Source of the DNA: Lytechinus variegatus
Lineage: Eukaryota > Echinodermata > Echinoidea > Temnopleuroida > Toxopneustidae
DNA: 64,000 nt
NCBI RefSeq assembly: GCF_018143015.1
Contig: NC_054753.1
Location: forward strand, 31,409,292-31,473,291
Reading direction: 5' to 3'
Shown one piece after another: positions 1 to 37,620 of the stretch; the first letter of the stretch is position 1, and each line of letters starts with the position of its first letter. The notes under the pieces are model-generated. The model was not told the origin of the DNA, did no database searches, and saw only the letters and a program-made list of their open reading frames with translations. The translations under genes were made by a program, and so were the position numbers.

Positions 1-814
1 CATGTCATTTCCCTGTATACATTCATCTCCTGTCCTGTTTTGCGCCCTCAGTTTGAAATTTTGAATGACACTTAAGTTTCTTTATATTCAAAATGAAGCG
101 CTTCAGGATAAGTAAAAAAATAACCATCCTTTATTATATAGATAGATAATTTCAATAAATCACAGAAGTTTCAACTTTATGCGCACTATTTTCCTTGTAA
201 TGAAATTCAATAATCTTAGAAAATCAATTGAATTAGAGACGATTGGGTATTAGAGATATCTACATTTGATGAAACGTCCGCCCTTTGAAATTTCAGAGTT
301 TCATTGCTTATCGCGGGGAGGAATATCTTCCTCTACCAATCTTCTCCTCTGTTTTGCGAGTTAAAAATATGCACTGATGCTAAATTGTTTGTAATCAAAT
401 CTGATCTTTCCAAAGAAAGTTTCAATATATCTTTGAGAATACCGTTTTCTCGGGACCCTTTTTATGGCAAGAAAAATTGATAAATCACTTTAGCTTCCGC
501 GCTTCGCGCGGAGTTATTATCAATTTAATTTCCTCCATTGTATACCTCTTTTGTGCGTTTACAATCACTTTTGAAAACAAGGTTCAAAATCGCAATATAG
601 TCAACCGAATTGGAGGTACTAGAGACAAGAGAAACGGCTCCTTTTCATTTTAATTTATGAAACACTAAAAGCTTCGCGCTTCGCGCGGGAGGGGGAAACT
701 CCCCCTCCCTGCACCCACCCCCCTAGGGAGCGCGCTTCGCGTGCTCTGTAAGTGTTGGCACGCTTCGCGTGCATTTACCGCCCCCTCCAAAATGAAATCA
801 TGGCTACGCGGTTG
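1..814 (-). mobile_element. hAT-like non-autonomous element, copy A (cut by window edge)
   Basis: This block is the reverse complement of 54136 to about 54845, so the two are copies of one dispersed element in opposite orientation. Its terminus at about 800-814 reads TGGCTACGCGGTTG, matching the CAACCGCATAGCC end of the other copy. It contains GC-rich hairpins such as CCGCGCTTCGCGCGG at 497-511. No transposase coding is visible. The other end lies outside the window. The family call rests on the better preserved copy B, which has 8-bp target duplications. Confidence 0.75.
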
Positions 815-1499
815 GCCATATCATGAGTGCTACGATCCGAAGGACATGTAGCATCGACTATGATACCAACAAACTATTGACAAAAAGATTATGTTTTCAA
901 CGCAAAAACGAGAACATTTCTGCTCGCTCGCGGGTCATGACCGCACTGTTACATACCCATCCCCACTTAAATGTTATTGTCTTATTTGCAGCGCTGAAAA
1001 AAAAGAAAAAAAAATCATCCCCCCCCCCCCGCTCATCACTTTTTAGAGACTGGGCGGGAGATTAAAAAAAAAAATCAGCTCGAAACCCCCCCCTTTCAAA
1101 AATCCTGCGTACGCGCCTGTTCCTTCATATTTCACTTTATTAACTGCCATTATCGTTTGTATTTTCCAAGTAATCAAATGCATTTCTTGTATTATGTTAA
1201 TATTTTGTTATCTTGTGAAGTATAAAATAAATTCTTTTCAATTCAATTCGTCAATATTGGGGGAGGGGAAGGCGGATTTTTCTTTTTCAACCATATTTTC
1301 CCCGATCGGCCGCTTGAAGACGATTTTTGGTTTCTTTGAAGCTGTAGTCTTGATAGTCACTTCTAGCGTTATTCTTATAAATCAACATAAATATATAATA
1401 TCATAATCCTATAATTCTTTTGGAAATGTTATGCATTTTTTCCTAAAATTTGAATATTCTGGGCAATGTTTGTTATCCTGAAAAATTGTGTATGCAACT
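815..1499. other. Non-coding, repeat-derived stretch
   Basis: No gene is seen. A transposon-like terminus (CCTGCGTACGCGCCTG) ends near 1111 and resembles the right end of the element at 54136-55442. A LINE or SINE-like tail ending TTCAATTCAATTC lies near 1180-1250. Homopolymer C and A runs at 1000-1090 make the short open frames here meaningless. Confidence 0.5.
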
Positions 1500-2900
1500 A
1501 AATAATTACTGCGAGCGCGAAGCGAGAGCAGAAACGAACTGATGGGAAAGGTGCCTCTTAAAGACTGTATGCAGTAAGCCATGAAAGACGTTGCACAATT
1601 TAAAAATGCCAGCGCGAAGCGCAAGCGGCTGATTCTTTTTTTTTACATTTTTACCTGAGAATAAAAATTCTAAGCACTTTTTTTAACCTAAACAGAATAG
1701 GTATATAACTAAACATTGCGCGAGAGGAAAATTTCGAGATTAAGACCTACTGAACGAGACACTTTATTCACGTGTTATAAATCATAAAAAAGATACGTAA
1801 TTGGTGATCTTCCTTACATTAATAATGCGAGCGCAAAGCGTGAGTAGAAATTTTTTATATACGTTTTCAACTGATCGAAAAGGTACCTGTTAAGGACTGC
1901 TTGCACCTAGCCATGAAGACGTTACATATTTCAGCAATCAAATATTGTGAGCGCAAAGCGCGAGCTGAAAATTTTTGACATTTCTACATAAAGAATGGAA
2001 AATTTTAATCAATTTTTGTAATTGTGAACAGGATAGCTATATAACTGAACAATTGATGCGAGTGCAAATAAGAGCGTGAAAAATCGAGATTTTGACCTAA
2101 AAATGGGACACTCATGTTTTGTAAACTATGAAAAGAATTAGTTATAGGTGATAGGGAATCTTCGTACATTAATAATGCGAGCACAAAGCGCGAGCAGATT
2201 ATTTTTTATATTTGATCTGAAACTTAATAATGATATAAATCAAGAGAACAAGTTGAGTATCTGAATAACTTGCACGCGTGTGTTTCATATTTAGACCGAC
2301 CTAGAATCTAGGTATTCTTAGCGCGTGCTTAAACTATTTGATATTCCGATGTGAAAAAAGAGTCAATTTTAGGTCTATATTTCAAGCACTTTGTAGGAAA
2401 ATTGTGAGGTGGATATGGATTGCACTTCATACAGAGCTGATGTTTTTCATTATAATTACTCTGAGGTTTGACATAGGACCGGGACATCCTTAGGACATGT
2501 CATCATAATTATGAAAATGATGACTATCTTCCTATTCCTCTTGCTAAGCGCGAGATGAGAGAAAAGGGACAATCTAATCATTAAATATATCTTATCCGTT
2601 AATGCCTGAACTGATGAAGGGCGCAAAATCTGATGATATTATGGCCTGAAAACTGGACTTGTGTGATTATATAGGATGCGTCAGCCTAAAGCGAGCGCGA
2701 ATTGCGAGCCTAAATTTTTTCTATACATGACTGTCATAAAAAGGGGATTTAAAGTCGTTTGTTGTATAATCGACATTAAGACATACATAACTCGCCAATC
2801 AAAAGGGATATTTTCAAAACTTTATGGAATACACGAGAATAATAGGTGCTTGATAAATCAGAATTTGCGAGCCCACAGCGCCGAGCAGAATATGTTAATA
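1500..2900 (+). repeat. Degenerate array of GCGAGCGCGAAGCGCGAGC-type motifs
   Basis: A GC-rich motif of about 19 bp recurs near 1510, 1610, 1828, 1946, 2058, 2177, 2690 and 2868, usually followed by CTGAAAATTT-like AT-rich DNA, roughly every 100-150 bp. The centre is GCGCGAAGCGC or a decayed form (GCAAAGC). The same motif forms a second array at 57360-57930 and inverted copies at 3250-3470 and 56530-57140. It looks like the internal body of a transposable element. No coding is seen. Confidence 0.7.
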
Positions 2901-3239
2901 TTCAGACCATAAAACATGTTTACATAGCACTTTTTAAAAATTAAATTAGTAAATCACACAAAATAATGAAGCTTCGATTTTTGAGATGAAATATGTTTTG
3001 CATATTGACTTCCAAACTTACTATTTAAACTCCATATTGAATAAGATCTGAAAATCACCTAACAGGCAATAGATCTAGTGACATGAAAGATTCTTTTTAT
3101 TTTCCAAATCAACTCTTCCCCTCATCTTATATTATTCACTCTTCTTCCTCCTCTTTTTTTCTCCTCTCTTTTCCCTCCTTTCCACCATTTTTGCTCCACC
3201 AATAGGGGGGGGGGCCTCGGGCCCCCTTTTCTGGTCTGA

Positions 3240-3480
3240 ATATCAAAAAAATTTAGTTCTCGCTTCACGCTCGCATGATCTTGAATTCCAATGTACAAGC
3301 CCTAGAATGCCCCTCTTCAGTCAAATCCGAATTTCAAATATTTTCAGCTCGCCCTTCGCGCTCACAATATTTAATTAGTGATGTTCATGATTACGATGAC
3401 TACAAAAAGTGCTTCATGCATGCGTGGTGTAATTCTAAAAAAATCAGTAAGCGCTTGGCGCTTTCATTAGATGGCTATGG
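3240..3480 (-). repeat. Inverted GCGAAGCGC-type motifs
   Basis: Motifs such as CTCGCTTCACGCTCGCAT (about 3257) and CGCCCTTCGCGCTCAC (about 3350) are reverse complements of the motif in the array at 1500-2900. Opposite-facing arrays separated by pyrimidine-rich and GGGGGG DNA at 3110-3240 suggest a large, decayed foldback arrangement. Confidence 0.55.
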
Positions 3481-3522
3481 TGAGATATGTTTGCTCCTTG
3501 TGAATTCATAAAAAATGGTCCC

Positions 3523-3840
3523 TAAAGGTCAAGTCCACCCCAGAAAAATGTTGATTTGAATAAATAGAGATTAATCAAAGTAGCATAATTATATTGGAAA
3601 TTTCATCAAAATCGGATGTAAAATAAGAAAGTTATGACATTTTAAAGTTTCGCTTATTTTTCACAAAACAGTGATATGCACAACTCAGTGACATGCAAAT
3701 GAGACATGTATATGATGTCCATCACTCACTATTTCTTTTGTTTTTAATTGTTTGAATTATACAATATTTCTCTTTTTACAGATTTGACAATTAGGACCAA
3801 CTTGACTGAACAATAGTATTAAACAATACTAATTCCACCT
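3523..3840 (+). mobile_element. Long-inverted-repeat element, left arm plus spacer (copy P1)
   Basis: It starts TAAAGGTCAAGTCCACCCC, continues with AAATCGGATGTAAAATAAG and CACTCACTATTTCTTTTG, and ends in the spacer. The same left arm recurs at 7958, 32715 and 46795, and its reverse complement closes complete copies with GGACTTGACCTTTAA. This copy has lost its right arm where the next element begins (CAGGGGCG at 3841). No coding capacity is seen, so it is a foldback or MITE-type element. Confidence 0.75.
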
Positions 3841-4500
3841 CAGGGGCGTAACAGGGGTCGGTGGCCGGGGGGGGGGGGCAAGAGCCGGGGCAAGAGCCAA
3901 CAATTTCCCGATCATGAGGAACAGGCAATGGCGTCATAAGGCAAAATTTTTGAGGGGGCGATATGGTGTATCGGGCAAAAAAAGCGCGAGCGAGCCAAAC
4001 TGTTGACACTTTTATTGCAAAAATCAAATTTTTTGATAATTTTGGACATAATTCTAAAAAGTTAATATTATATATCACCCTTCTCTCTTTCCTTTTCTCT
4101 GTCCTTTTTTTGTACGCTAGGGTGAACAGGAGTTTTGTTATGACTGTCATGACTGTGCGCATAAGGGCGAAGCTCTATATAGCTCGAGGGGGCCCAGTAT
4201 GGCGCTTGTGGCAAGAAGTAGCTTAAAAAAGTCCCGAGCGAGCGAAGCGATCGAGTTAAAAATCACCTTTTCATGAAAATCTAACATGAAGATAGATTTT
4301 GACGTGATTTTGTTTGCCTTTTCGTCATCTTTAATTCATTTCCCTAATCATGCTAATAATGTATTTGTATATATTGGGGAGAATTGTTCTTTCTCACATG
4401 TTCTTCTTTCCTTCTTTTTCCCGTTTTCTTACCGTGTTCCCTTTTTATGTTTTTTTCTTAGTTTTCTTCTCCCTTTCCCTTTCCTCTTCCCCTTTCCTCT
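3841..4500. other. Transposon-end-like sequence and low-complexity DNA
   Basis: CAGGGGCGTAACAGGGG at 3841 resembles a hAT-type terminus followed by a G run. No matching right end was found. A GAGCGAAGCGATCGAG motif at about 4240 recurs at about 60207. From 4380 to 4500 the plus strand is pyrimidine-rich. No gene is seen. Confidence 0.4.
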
Positions 4501-4504
4501 TTTT

Positions 4505-4665
4505 TGTTAGAAGTGGCGTGCCTGAAGGTAATGTTTGCGGACCGAATGTCAACGAGCATAGTAAAGATATATGCAGATGACACTAAACTGTTTAGAGAGA
4601 TCAGAATTGAGGATGACTGTGACAGGCTACAAGCAGACCTAAATAATCTAACTGATGGTCCAAGA
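4505..4665 (+). mobile_element. LINE reverse-transcriptase fragment
   Basis: Translation gives RSGVPEGNVCGPN, resembling the SGVPQGSVLGP motif of non-LTR retrotransposon reverse transcriptases. It is followed shortly, in another frame, by VKIYADDTKLFREI (the catalytic Y/FADD motif) and a DCDRLQADLNNLTD stretch typical of CR1/L2-like elements. The usual spacer between these motifs is largely missing and the frame changes, so this is a short internally deleted fossil. No upstream or downstream LINE parts are obvious around it. Confidence 0.75.
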
Positions 4666-4669
4666 AGTG

Positions 4670-5050
4670 GCAGTTTCAGTTTTATACCACAAAGGGCAGA
4701 TTCTTCCATAGGACATCATAGTCATCATTATCATTATCACCTAGCTGGAGATGTATGTACATATTAGGTAAAAGCCCGTTAAAAGTGCTCCTTGAAAGCA
4801 AATCGTGTGCTCGCAACATCATTAAAGCGTCAGAAATGCGTCTCAAGTGTTCATGCGATGCGGGCACGGGTTCGAGCCCAAGGTTGAACATGAGTATTTC
4901 CCCCCTTTTTTCTTTACACCATTTCGCACATGGTCCTTCATGACCATTGAAAGGAACATATACTGGCTAACTGGCCTCTATAATTATGGGTAACGAGTTT
5001 TTCTTAAATGATGATTTAGGATGGTAATGATGTTGATGACTATTTATGAT
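4670..5050. other. Non-coding; possible tRNA B-box-like sequence
   Basis: A B-box-like GGTTCGAGCCC lies at about 4869-4879, but no convincing A box or cloverleaf was found around it. A short CAT-rich run is at 4715-4740. No gene is seen. Confidence 0.3.
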
Positions 5051-5051
5051 G

Positions 5052-6050
5052 ATGTTCAATTCTTTATTCCATTTCCATTCAAAACATGATACAAAGTAAT
5101 ATAAAGTAATATAAATCAAGTACAATTTTACAGACGAGCATTCTTACTTAAAACAGTATAATATTGAGCATAAATGGAAACGAGGGGGTTCACTTGTCCC
5201 CCTTGGAAATGAATAAAATATTGTCGACTATTCATTATATGCGTATATAATTATACAGGAAAGAAAAAAAAGAGAAGGAACAAAACTTCGAAATCATATT
5301 GATGTAAACATAATTACTGAACAAATGTAAAGTTATTTATACAAAGTTGTCGTCGCTATCAAAGAATATATTGCTCACTAGATAGAAATAAAGCAGAAAG
5401 AGAGAGGGGAATGACAAGACTCCGGGACAAGACATAGTAGACAAGACAAAACAAGAGACAGGACAGTATACAAGACAAGATAACATAAGAAGTATTTTTT
5501 AAGGAGGAAAAGTCAGGATGGGGAAGGGCTGACCACAAAACAGCTTGATCTGTTAAAGTAACAAAAGATGATGTAACTGGAAAAGATAAAGCAATAAAAA
5601 TGAAAAATGAATTATAATTAAGATAACGAAGTGGTAGTTCCGTTCCGGGGTTCCGTTGCGAAGAAATATAGGACTGAAGCAGGACGTACAAGTTAGTTTA
5701 CGTTTGAATGAATTTAAAGAGACACTGTCTTTAACATTATTAGATAGGGAGTTCCAGAATTTAGGACCGTTGAATAGGAATGTATTTTTTGCCAGTTAAG
5801 TTCTGTAAAGTGGTATATAAAGTTCGTCAGAGTGTCTCGTGGGGTATTTATAGTAAAATTGATTTTAGGGAACATGGCATCAAAAATATTGGGAAGTACA
5901 TTATCATTACAACTGAACATGAAGTTCCCAAACTGTAATAAATACAGGTCTATGACTTTCAACAGTTTACTTTCTAGAAAAAGTGGGTCCGTATGTGAAC
6001 GGAAAGCTGCACTATAAATAACACGAAGTGCTTTATTTTGCAAAAGTTAC
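5052..6050 (-). mobile_element. LINE 3' end: end of the RT protein plus 3' UTR
   Basis: On the minus strand, 6043 to about 5714 encodes LQNKALRVIYSA-like protein (here MQNKALRVI), then HTDPLFLESKLLKVIDL, LLQFGNFMFSCNDNVLPNIF and HSYSTVLNS. This is the conserved carboxy-terminal region of CR1-like LINE reverse transcriptases. Downstream to 5052 is an AT-rich 3' UTR ending, on the minus strand, in GGAATAAAGAATTGAAC. A related carboxy-terminal region occurs on the plus strand at 53680-54127. The copy is 5' truncated and decayed. Confidence 0.75.
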
Positions 6051-6144
6051 AATTTATCTAATAGATATTGGTGGGTATTCCTAAATAAGAATCCTGTATA
6101 CTAAATGAGGCAAAATTGAGGATGAGTAAAGTATGATTACTGTT

Positions 6145-6190
6145 AGTGATAATGATGATGATGATGATGGTGATGATGATTATGATTTAT
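6145..6190 (+). repeat. GAT-rich microsatellite
   Basis: Interrupted (GAT)n run from 6145 to 6190. Confidence 0.8.
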
Positions 6191-6319
6191 AGAGATATTA
6201 TTCGAAATTACTTAACTCTATGGAGAATGATTCTTCCTCATGACGAATCAAAATCTATTTTCATTTTTTTTTATGAATAAAAGAAATATCTGCTCATATC
6301 AAGTCTTTGAGGAGCCAAT

Positions 6320-6486
6320 GTACCTACGATGATCTTTCTTTTAGCGCCATCTATGACCATTTTATGTCAACTGCATGATCCGCCCAACTTCCGCTGCCAT
6401 TGCATATGCATTGCATTGCATGCATTGCATTGCTTTTATACAGGAATTGATACAGAGCCGGGTCGTGTGGACGTAGGAAGGTGGGT
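6320..6486 (+). promoter_or_regulatory. Speculative promoter and 5' non-coding exon for AP2M1
   Basis: AP2M1 has a splice acceptor 19 bp before its start codon, so at least one upstream non-coding exon must exist. This stretch has an ETS-like ACTTCCG near 6388, GCATT repeats, and a splice-donor-like GAAG followed by GTGGGT at 6481. Nothing here proves transcription. The alternative is a YY1-like GCCATCTTG at about 7852. Confidence 0.15.
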
Positions 6487-6820
6487 GTGTTCCTCTTTTA
6501 AAACACAATTTTGACTTGTATATATTTATTTTCTTGTTTAGTAAAGTGTATCCAAACATTCCTGTTAATGTATAATATGTATTAAACTGTGTTATTTTAG
6601 AAAAGAATTTGCTGGATTTACAATTTAGTAACTTTCTTTTCTCTGTACCGTGCCCGTCCATGGCCTGGCCGTTTCTGGCACTGTCTGCGGCTCCCGGCAC
6701 TAGCAGAATACGCGGAGGAATTGTAATGTGTATTTCAGGGTAGTCGTAGTTGTATCATAATTGGATCTGGATACGATGCAGTGCGGTCTGCGGAACGCGT
6801 ATTTCCCCCCTACTTATATA

Positions 6821-7582
6821 ATGGTGGGTCCCAAGTCTGCGCACCTAACTATTTGAGTTCAGATTTAACATGAAATTCATCTTATTTCACAAGATCTTTT
6901 GACCCATTTAATATTCGTATTTTGTATTTCGTATTAATATTTTTCTTTGCTGTTCTCTGTATCCTGAGGAAAACTATGTTTTCCATTTTGAAATGCCACT
7001 TTCCGTTTCAAAAGGCCATTTCTGAATTCTGTCTGTTTTCCACGATCGCGGAAAATCACTGTCTGATGTCTCTAAGCCAGGAGGCTCCCAGACCCAGAGA
7101 GTAAAAATCATTCACTAGGGTCTAGGCCCTACTGATTGTCTAATGTTATGGTCAGTTCCCCCATGCATGTCTGCACGATTCTAGTAAAAGAAGATACGCA
7201 ACGAGCACGAACTTTACACATGCAATACATAGACAGGTATTCATAAAAAAATCTGACTCAAAATGGTGGGAAAATAATGAATTCAGGGCATTTCATGTGA
7301 CAGCCTCAAAATGCAGCCTTTGTCATCAAAATCCCTGAATCGTGTGCAAATTGAATGAGTGCGCAGACATGGGGTACCATTTATTTTTTCAATCTGAAAA
7401 TGACCTTCCGAAGTTTTTTCAAGAAAATCCTACATTTTCTTTCATTTTTTAATGAGAAATTTTGTACATTTACTCTTAATAATATAAGGAACACTATAAA
7501 CCAAAAGATTTTGTGAAATTAGAAGAAATTTATTTTAAATCTTAACTCAAATTATTAGGTGCGCAGACTTGGGGCCCACCAT
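6821..7582. mobile_element. Inverted-repeat element (MITE-like)
   Basis: The left end ATGGTGGGTCCCAAGTCTGC at 6821 and the following 70 or so bases (GCGCACCTAA, TTTGAGTT, TTTCACAAGATCTTTTG) are matched in reverse complement by 7500-7582, which ends GGGGCCCACCAT. A partial third copy of the motif is at about 7360. There is no transposase. The target duplication is unclear. Confidence 0.7.
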
Positions 7583-7957
7583 CATATGAGTAACGTGTGC
7601 CTACTCGCCACGGAGCCAGGGATTGCATCCTATTCATGTGCGTGTACTGGGAAAAAACTGAAACTTTCGCTCTAGAGATTTCATCTTTCCTTTTAAAAGA
7701 TCTAGCCCTAAATCATGTAAATGGTATGCAACTTCATTTCTGACATTTCTACAATATTTTATTATTGATTTCATTTTTTTAACAAGAATTCATTAAAAAA
7801 ATTAGAAAACATTATTAAAAGATGGGGAAAATTTGCCATGATGTTTGCGTCGCCATCTTGTTTTCTTTGTTTCTTGACGAGGCTACAGCATGCATATCAC
7901 AATATGCAGTATGTGTGTTGTGAGGTTTTTACAGATGTATTTCAATGAGATGATTAT
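7583..7957. other. Non-coding upstream DNA
   Basis: No gene is seen. A YY1-like GCCATCTTG near 7852 could mark a promoter but is unsupported otherwise. Confidence 0.3.
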
Positions 7958-8230
7958 CAAAGGACAAGACCACCCCAACAAAAAGTTTGAGGTTTGATTT
8001 GAATAAAAAGAGAAATATCAAACAAGCATAATGCTGAAAATTTCATCAAAATCGGATGTAAAATAAGTTATGACATTTTCAAGCTTCGTTTAATTCATAA
8101 AACAGTTATATTCACATCCTTGTCAGTATGCAAATGAGGGGACTGATGACACCACCCACTCACTATTCCTTTTGTATTTTTTTATATGAAATATTCTGGT
8201 AAGAGTTCAACATGCACTCCCCATTAAAAT
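7958..8230 (+). mobile_element. Long-inverted-repeat element, left arm (copy P2)
   Basis: Same left arm as at 3523: AGGACAAGACCACCCC, AAATCGGATGTAAAATAAG, CACTCACTATTCCTTTTG. It is interrupted by the hAT-like insertion that starts at 8239. Confidence 0.7.
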
Positions 8231-8995
8231 TGAAAATACAGGCCTGTGAAATCTCCGCTATTTAGCGGAAATCCACTATTTTCATTTTTAAGACCGATTT
8301 CAATTTCCGCTTTTTTGGTCCATTTCTGTTTTTTCTTAGTCAAAATTCCGCTATTTTATCCAAAACGGCTGGAAAACAAGTCTAGGTAAATGGATGCGAG
8401 CAGAATGTGTGTGTTGTGAATATACACGTTACGGGGCCTTGTATTTTTGCCTTCGCGAAGTTTTGAATGAAACTGCTGCGGATCCATAGAGATATATAAT
8501 TAGTATACATCTCTATGTGCGGATCACACCGTGCACCGTTGCCGTTGTTGGCATACAAGCGCAAAGCAGCGGCTCAAATGGCGATATTTTGTGACTGGTA
8601 AATACCTCTGTAAGGATGATGACGTCATCCAAGATGGAAACTTACGTTGTCCAACGAAAGGATCGAAGATGACGATGTTTCGATCATTATTTCAAAGGAA
8701 TTAGCGGTAACTGCGGTCTAAGGTACCATATTTCTGAATTTTAAACATTTTTTCGTAAATATGGATGTGATTTCTTTTTCATAATGTGACATTTTATGTA
8801 CAAAAAACGATCGGAAAATCGGGTTTCCACTGTTATATCTAACGTTACTGCTATAAAAAAGCCTACATGTATAATACATTGTCTGTACTTACGGGCCTCC
8901 AAGCTCTTCAGTCTATGTATGGGTGAGTGAGCCAACGCAGTTCATTGGAATTTTTCCGCTATTTTTTTGAAACCCCACTCACAGGCCTGAAAATA
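8231..8995. mobile_element. hAT-like MITE with terminal CAGGCCTGTGA
   Basis: The left end at 8239 reads CAGGCCTGTGAAATC and CCGCTATTT. The right end has the reverse complement, with CCGCTATTTTTTTG then CACTCACAGGCC at 8987. TGAAAATA lies at 8231-8238 and again at 8988-8995, a plausible 8-bp target duplication typical of hAT elements, though the last two bases overlap the terminal palindrome. No transposase is seen. It sits in the spacer of the P2 element. Confidence 0.65.
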
Positions 8996-9384
8996 AAAAC
9001 AGGGACGTTTAGAATAATATAACTAGCCCTAACAAAATAGAACATATATGATGGGGGAGTGGAAATATATACCAAAATATGGCTTTATTCTGTCAAATTT
9101 CGAGCAGGATCTAGTGCGTGTAATTGTCCATAGACATCGGTTTATTTAGTCTAGACTAATCAAACTATTGGCTGATAATTGTTAAAATTCCCATTCTGGT
9201 ATCAGCACTTCTCGCTAGCATAGCGGGAAGAGGTTTTGACTGCAGATAAAACGAAGTGAGTTCGAGTCTCAACTAAGGTAAGCAACATTTAAAAAATGAA
9301 AAAATCTGGAGTGAACATATCGGAAGTCTCAACAATCTTTTATTATTTTTGGTGGGGGTGCATGTGGAACTTTTTCCAATATTC
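8996..9384. other. Non-coding
   Basis: No gene is recognised. A tRNA B-box-like GTTCGAGTCTC at about 9260 lacks a supporting cloverleaf. Confidence 0.3.
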
Positions 9385-9747
9385 TTATTTGCTCCTCATT
9401 GTCTTGTGAAACAGAGTTTTCTCCTCACTGAACATGTAGAATTACCATTGTTTTAGCATTTTATGGTTCAGTCAAGTTGGTCATTATTGTTGAATCTATA
9501 AAAAAATGAAATTTTGTATAATTCAAACAATAAAAAAACAAAAGACATAAGTGAGCGAGGGACATCATCACCTCTCTCATTTCCATATCACTGTGATGTG
9601 CGTATAACTGTTTTTGTGAAAAATAAATGAAACTTCAAAATGTAATAAATTTACATCTGATTATGATGAAATTTTCAGCATTATGCTTGATTGATTTTTC
9701 TCTATTGATTCTAATCAAAATGTTTTGGCTGTGGCCTTTACCTTTAA
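9385..9747 (+). mobile_element. Long-inverted-repeat element, spacer plus right arm (copy P3)
   Basis: The sequence matches the right half of the P4 copy: spacer GGTTCAGTCAAGTTGGTC, then ATTCAAACAATAAAAA, CAAAAGACATAAGTGAG, and an end close to TTACCTTTAA. It may be the distal half of P2, split from it by about 400 bp of unrelated DNA, or a separate copy. The short open frame inside (9627-9992) is not a gene. Confidence 0.65.
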
Positions 9748-10516
9748 CGTCTGTGACTGACCTGGATTTGTTTCACCATCTGAAAGACATGACAAGGGCT
9801 CAAAACTCTTCATTAGTTTGTATCTTCCATATGTATCTTGGGCTACAGGTGCACGCCACAATGCCCAGAGATCACAGTGGTGTTGTAATCTTTTTCCTTT
9901 TGGGTCTATCCTGGTGTATTTGGGAATGCAGCCTTAGTTATAAAATGTTGGTTGAGAGAATGCAGAGTAGTCCATGCTTTTCATCTTTATGATTTCACCA
10001 ATTCGGCATATTTGAAGTCTCCATAGGTATACATGTAGCGCTTAACAATTTTTTTAACTTGTACAAATTCTTAACTTATTGTTTGTCCGATATTGTTTTA
10101 ACTTTCACCTTCTTGTATCTACTTGTCTGATATTCTTTCTCTCTAAAAACAACTTTACGGGGCTCCATATAACAACGAAGGGATGGCTCAGTTGCAAATA
10201 CATTATCTTTTGTATTTTGTTTAATTTTTATCTGTTCTTGAGAGTGGTTTAAGTTTATTTTCTTGTCTTTCCGTTTGTGTCCACATTCAAAGCGCTGAAT
10301 ACATCATGAGTGTCTGTGGAATTTGTTTCTTACATTTACATTTATATGCCTGAGTAGATCTACAATGAATGAACTTATGAAGTATTAGGTCTCAAATTGA
10401 AGAGATTTCGCTCTCATTGTCATTTTAGGAACGAACCATATTTATTGATTATGAAACCTTCTGAAGACGTGTATGTATTTTTTGTGTGAGATACACATAC
10501 AATTTGGGAAATATTT

Positions 10517-10553
10517 AAGCTCCCATACGATTTAACCGTATTGGAGCTTAATT
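10517..10553 (+). promoter_or_regulatory. Strong hairpin upstream of the AP2M1 start exon
   Basis: TTTAAGCTCCCATACG and CGTATTGGAGCTTAAT form a stem of about 15 bp around the loop ATTTAAC. It lies about 100 bp before the acceptor of the start-codon exon, in the 5' UTR intron. Function is unknown. Confidence 0.4.
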
Positions 10554-10672
10554 TTTCCCCCAAGTCTAATAATTATTTCACAACCTGTACATGTAGCTGT
10601 CATGATCAACTGTTATTCATAATTCATTTCTTTATTTTTCTCTTTTAAATCAGGACAATGAGCTAGTCTAAG

Positions 10673-37620
<26,948 letters not shown>

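Noticed and set aside
4505-4665. Retroviral or LTR-element polymerase
   Set aside because: The SGVPxGxxxGP and YADDTKLF motifs with this spacing and context fit non-LTR (LINE) elements; no LTRs, gag, protease or integrase are seen.
9230-9290. A tRNA gene around GTTCGAGTCTC
   Set aside because: There is only a B-box-like match and no cloverleaf.
9627-9992. A 121-codon gene
   Set aside because: It overlaps the right arm of a dispersed palindromic element and has no recognisable domain.
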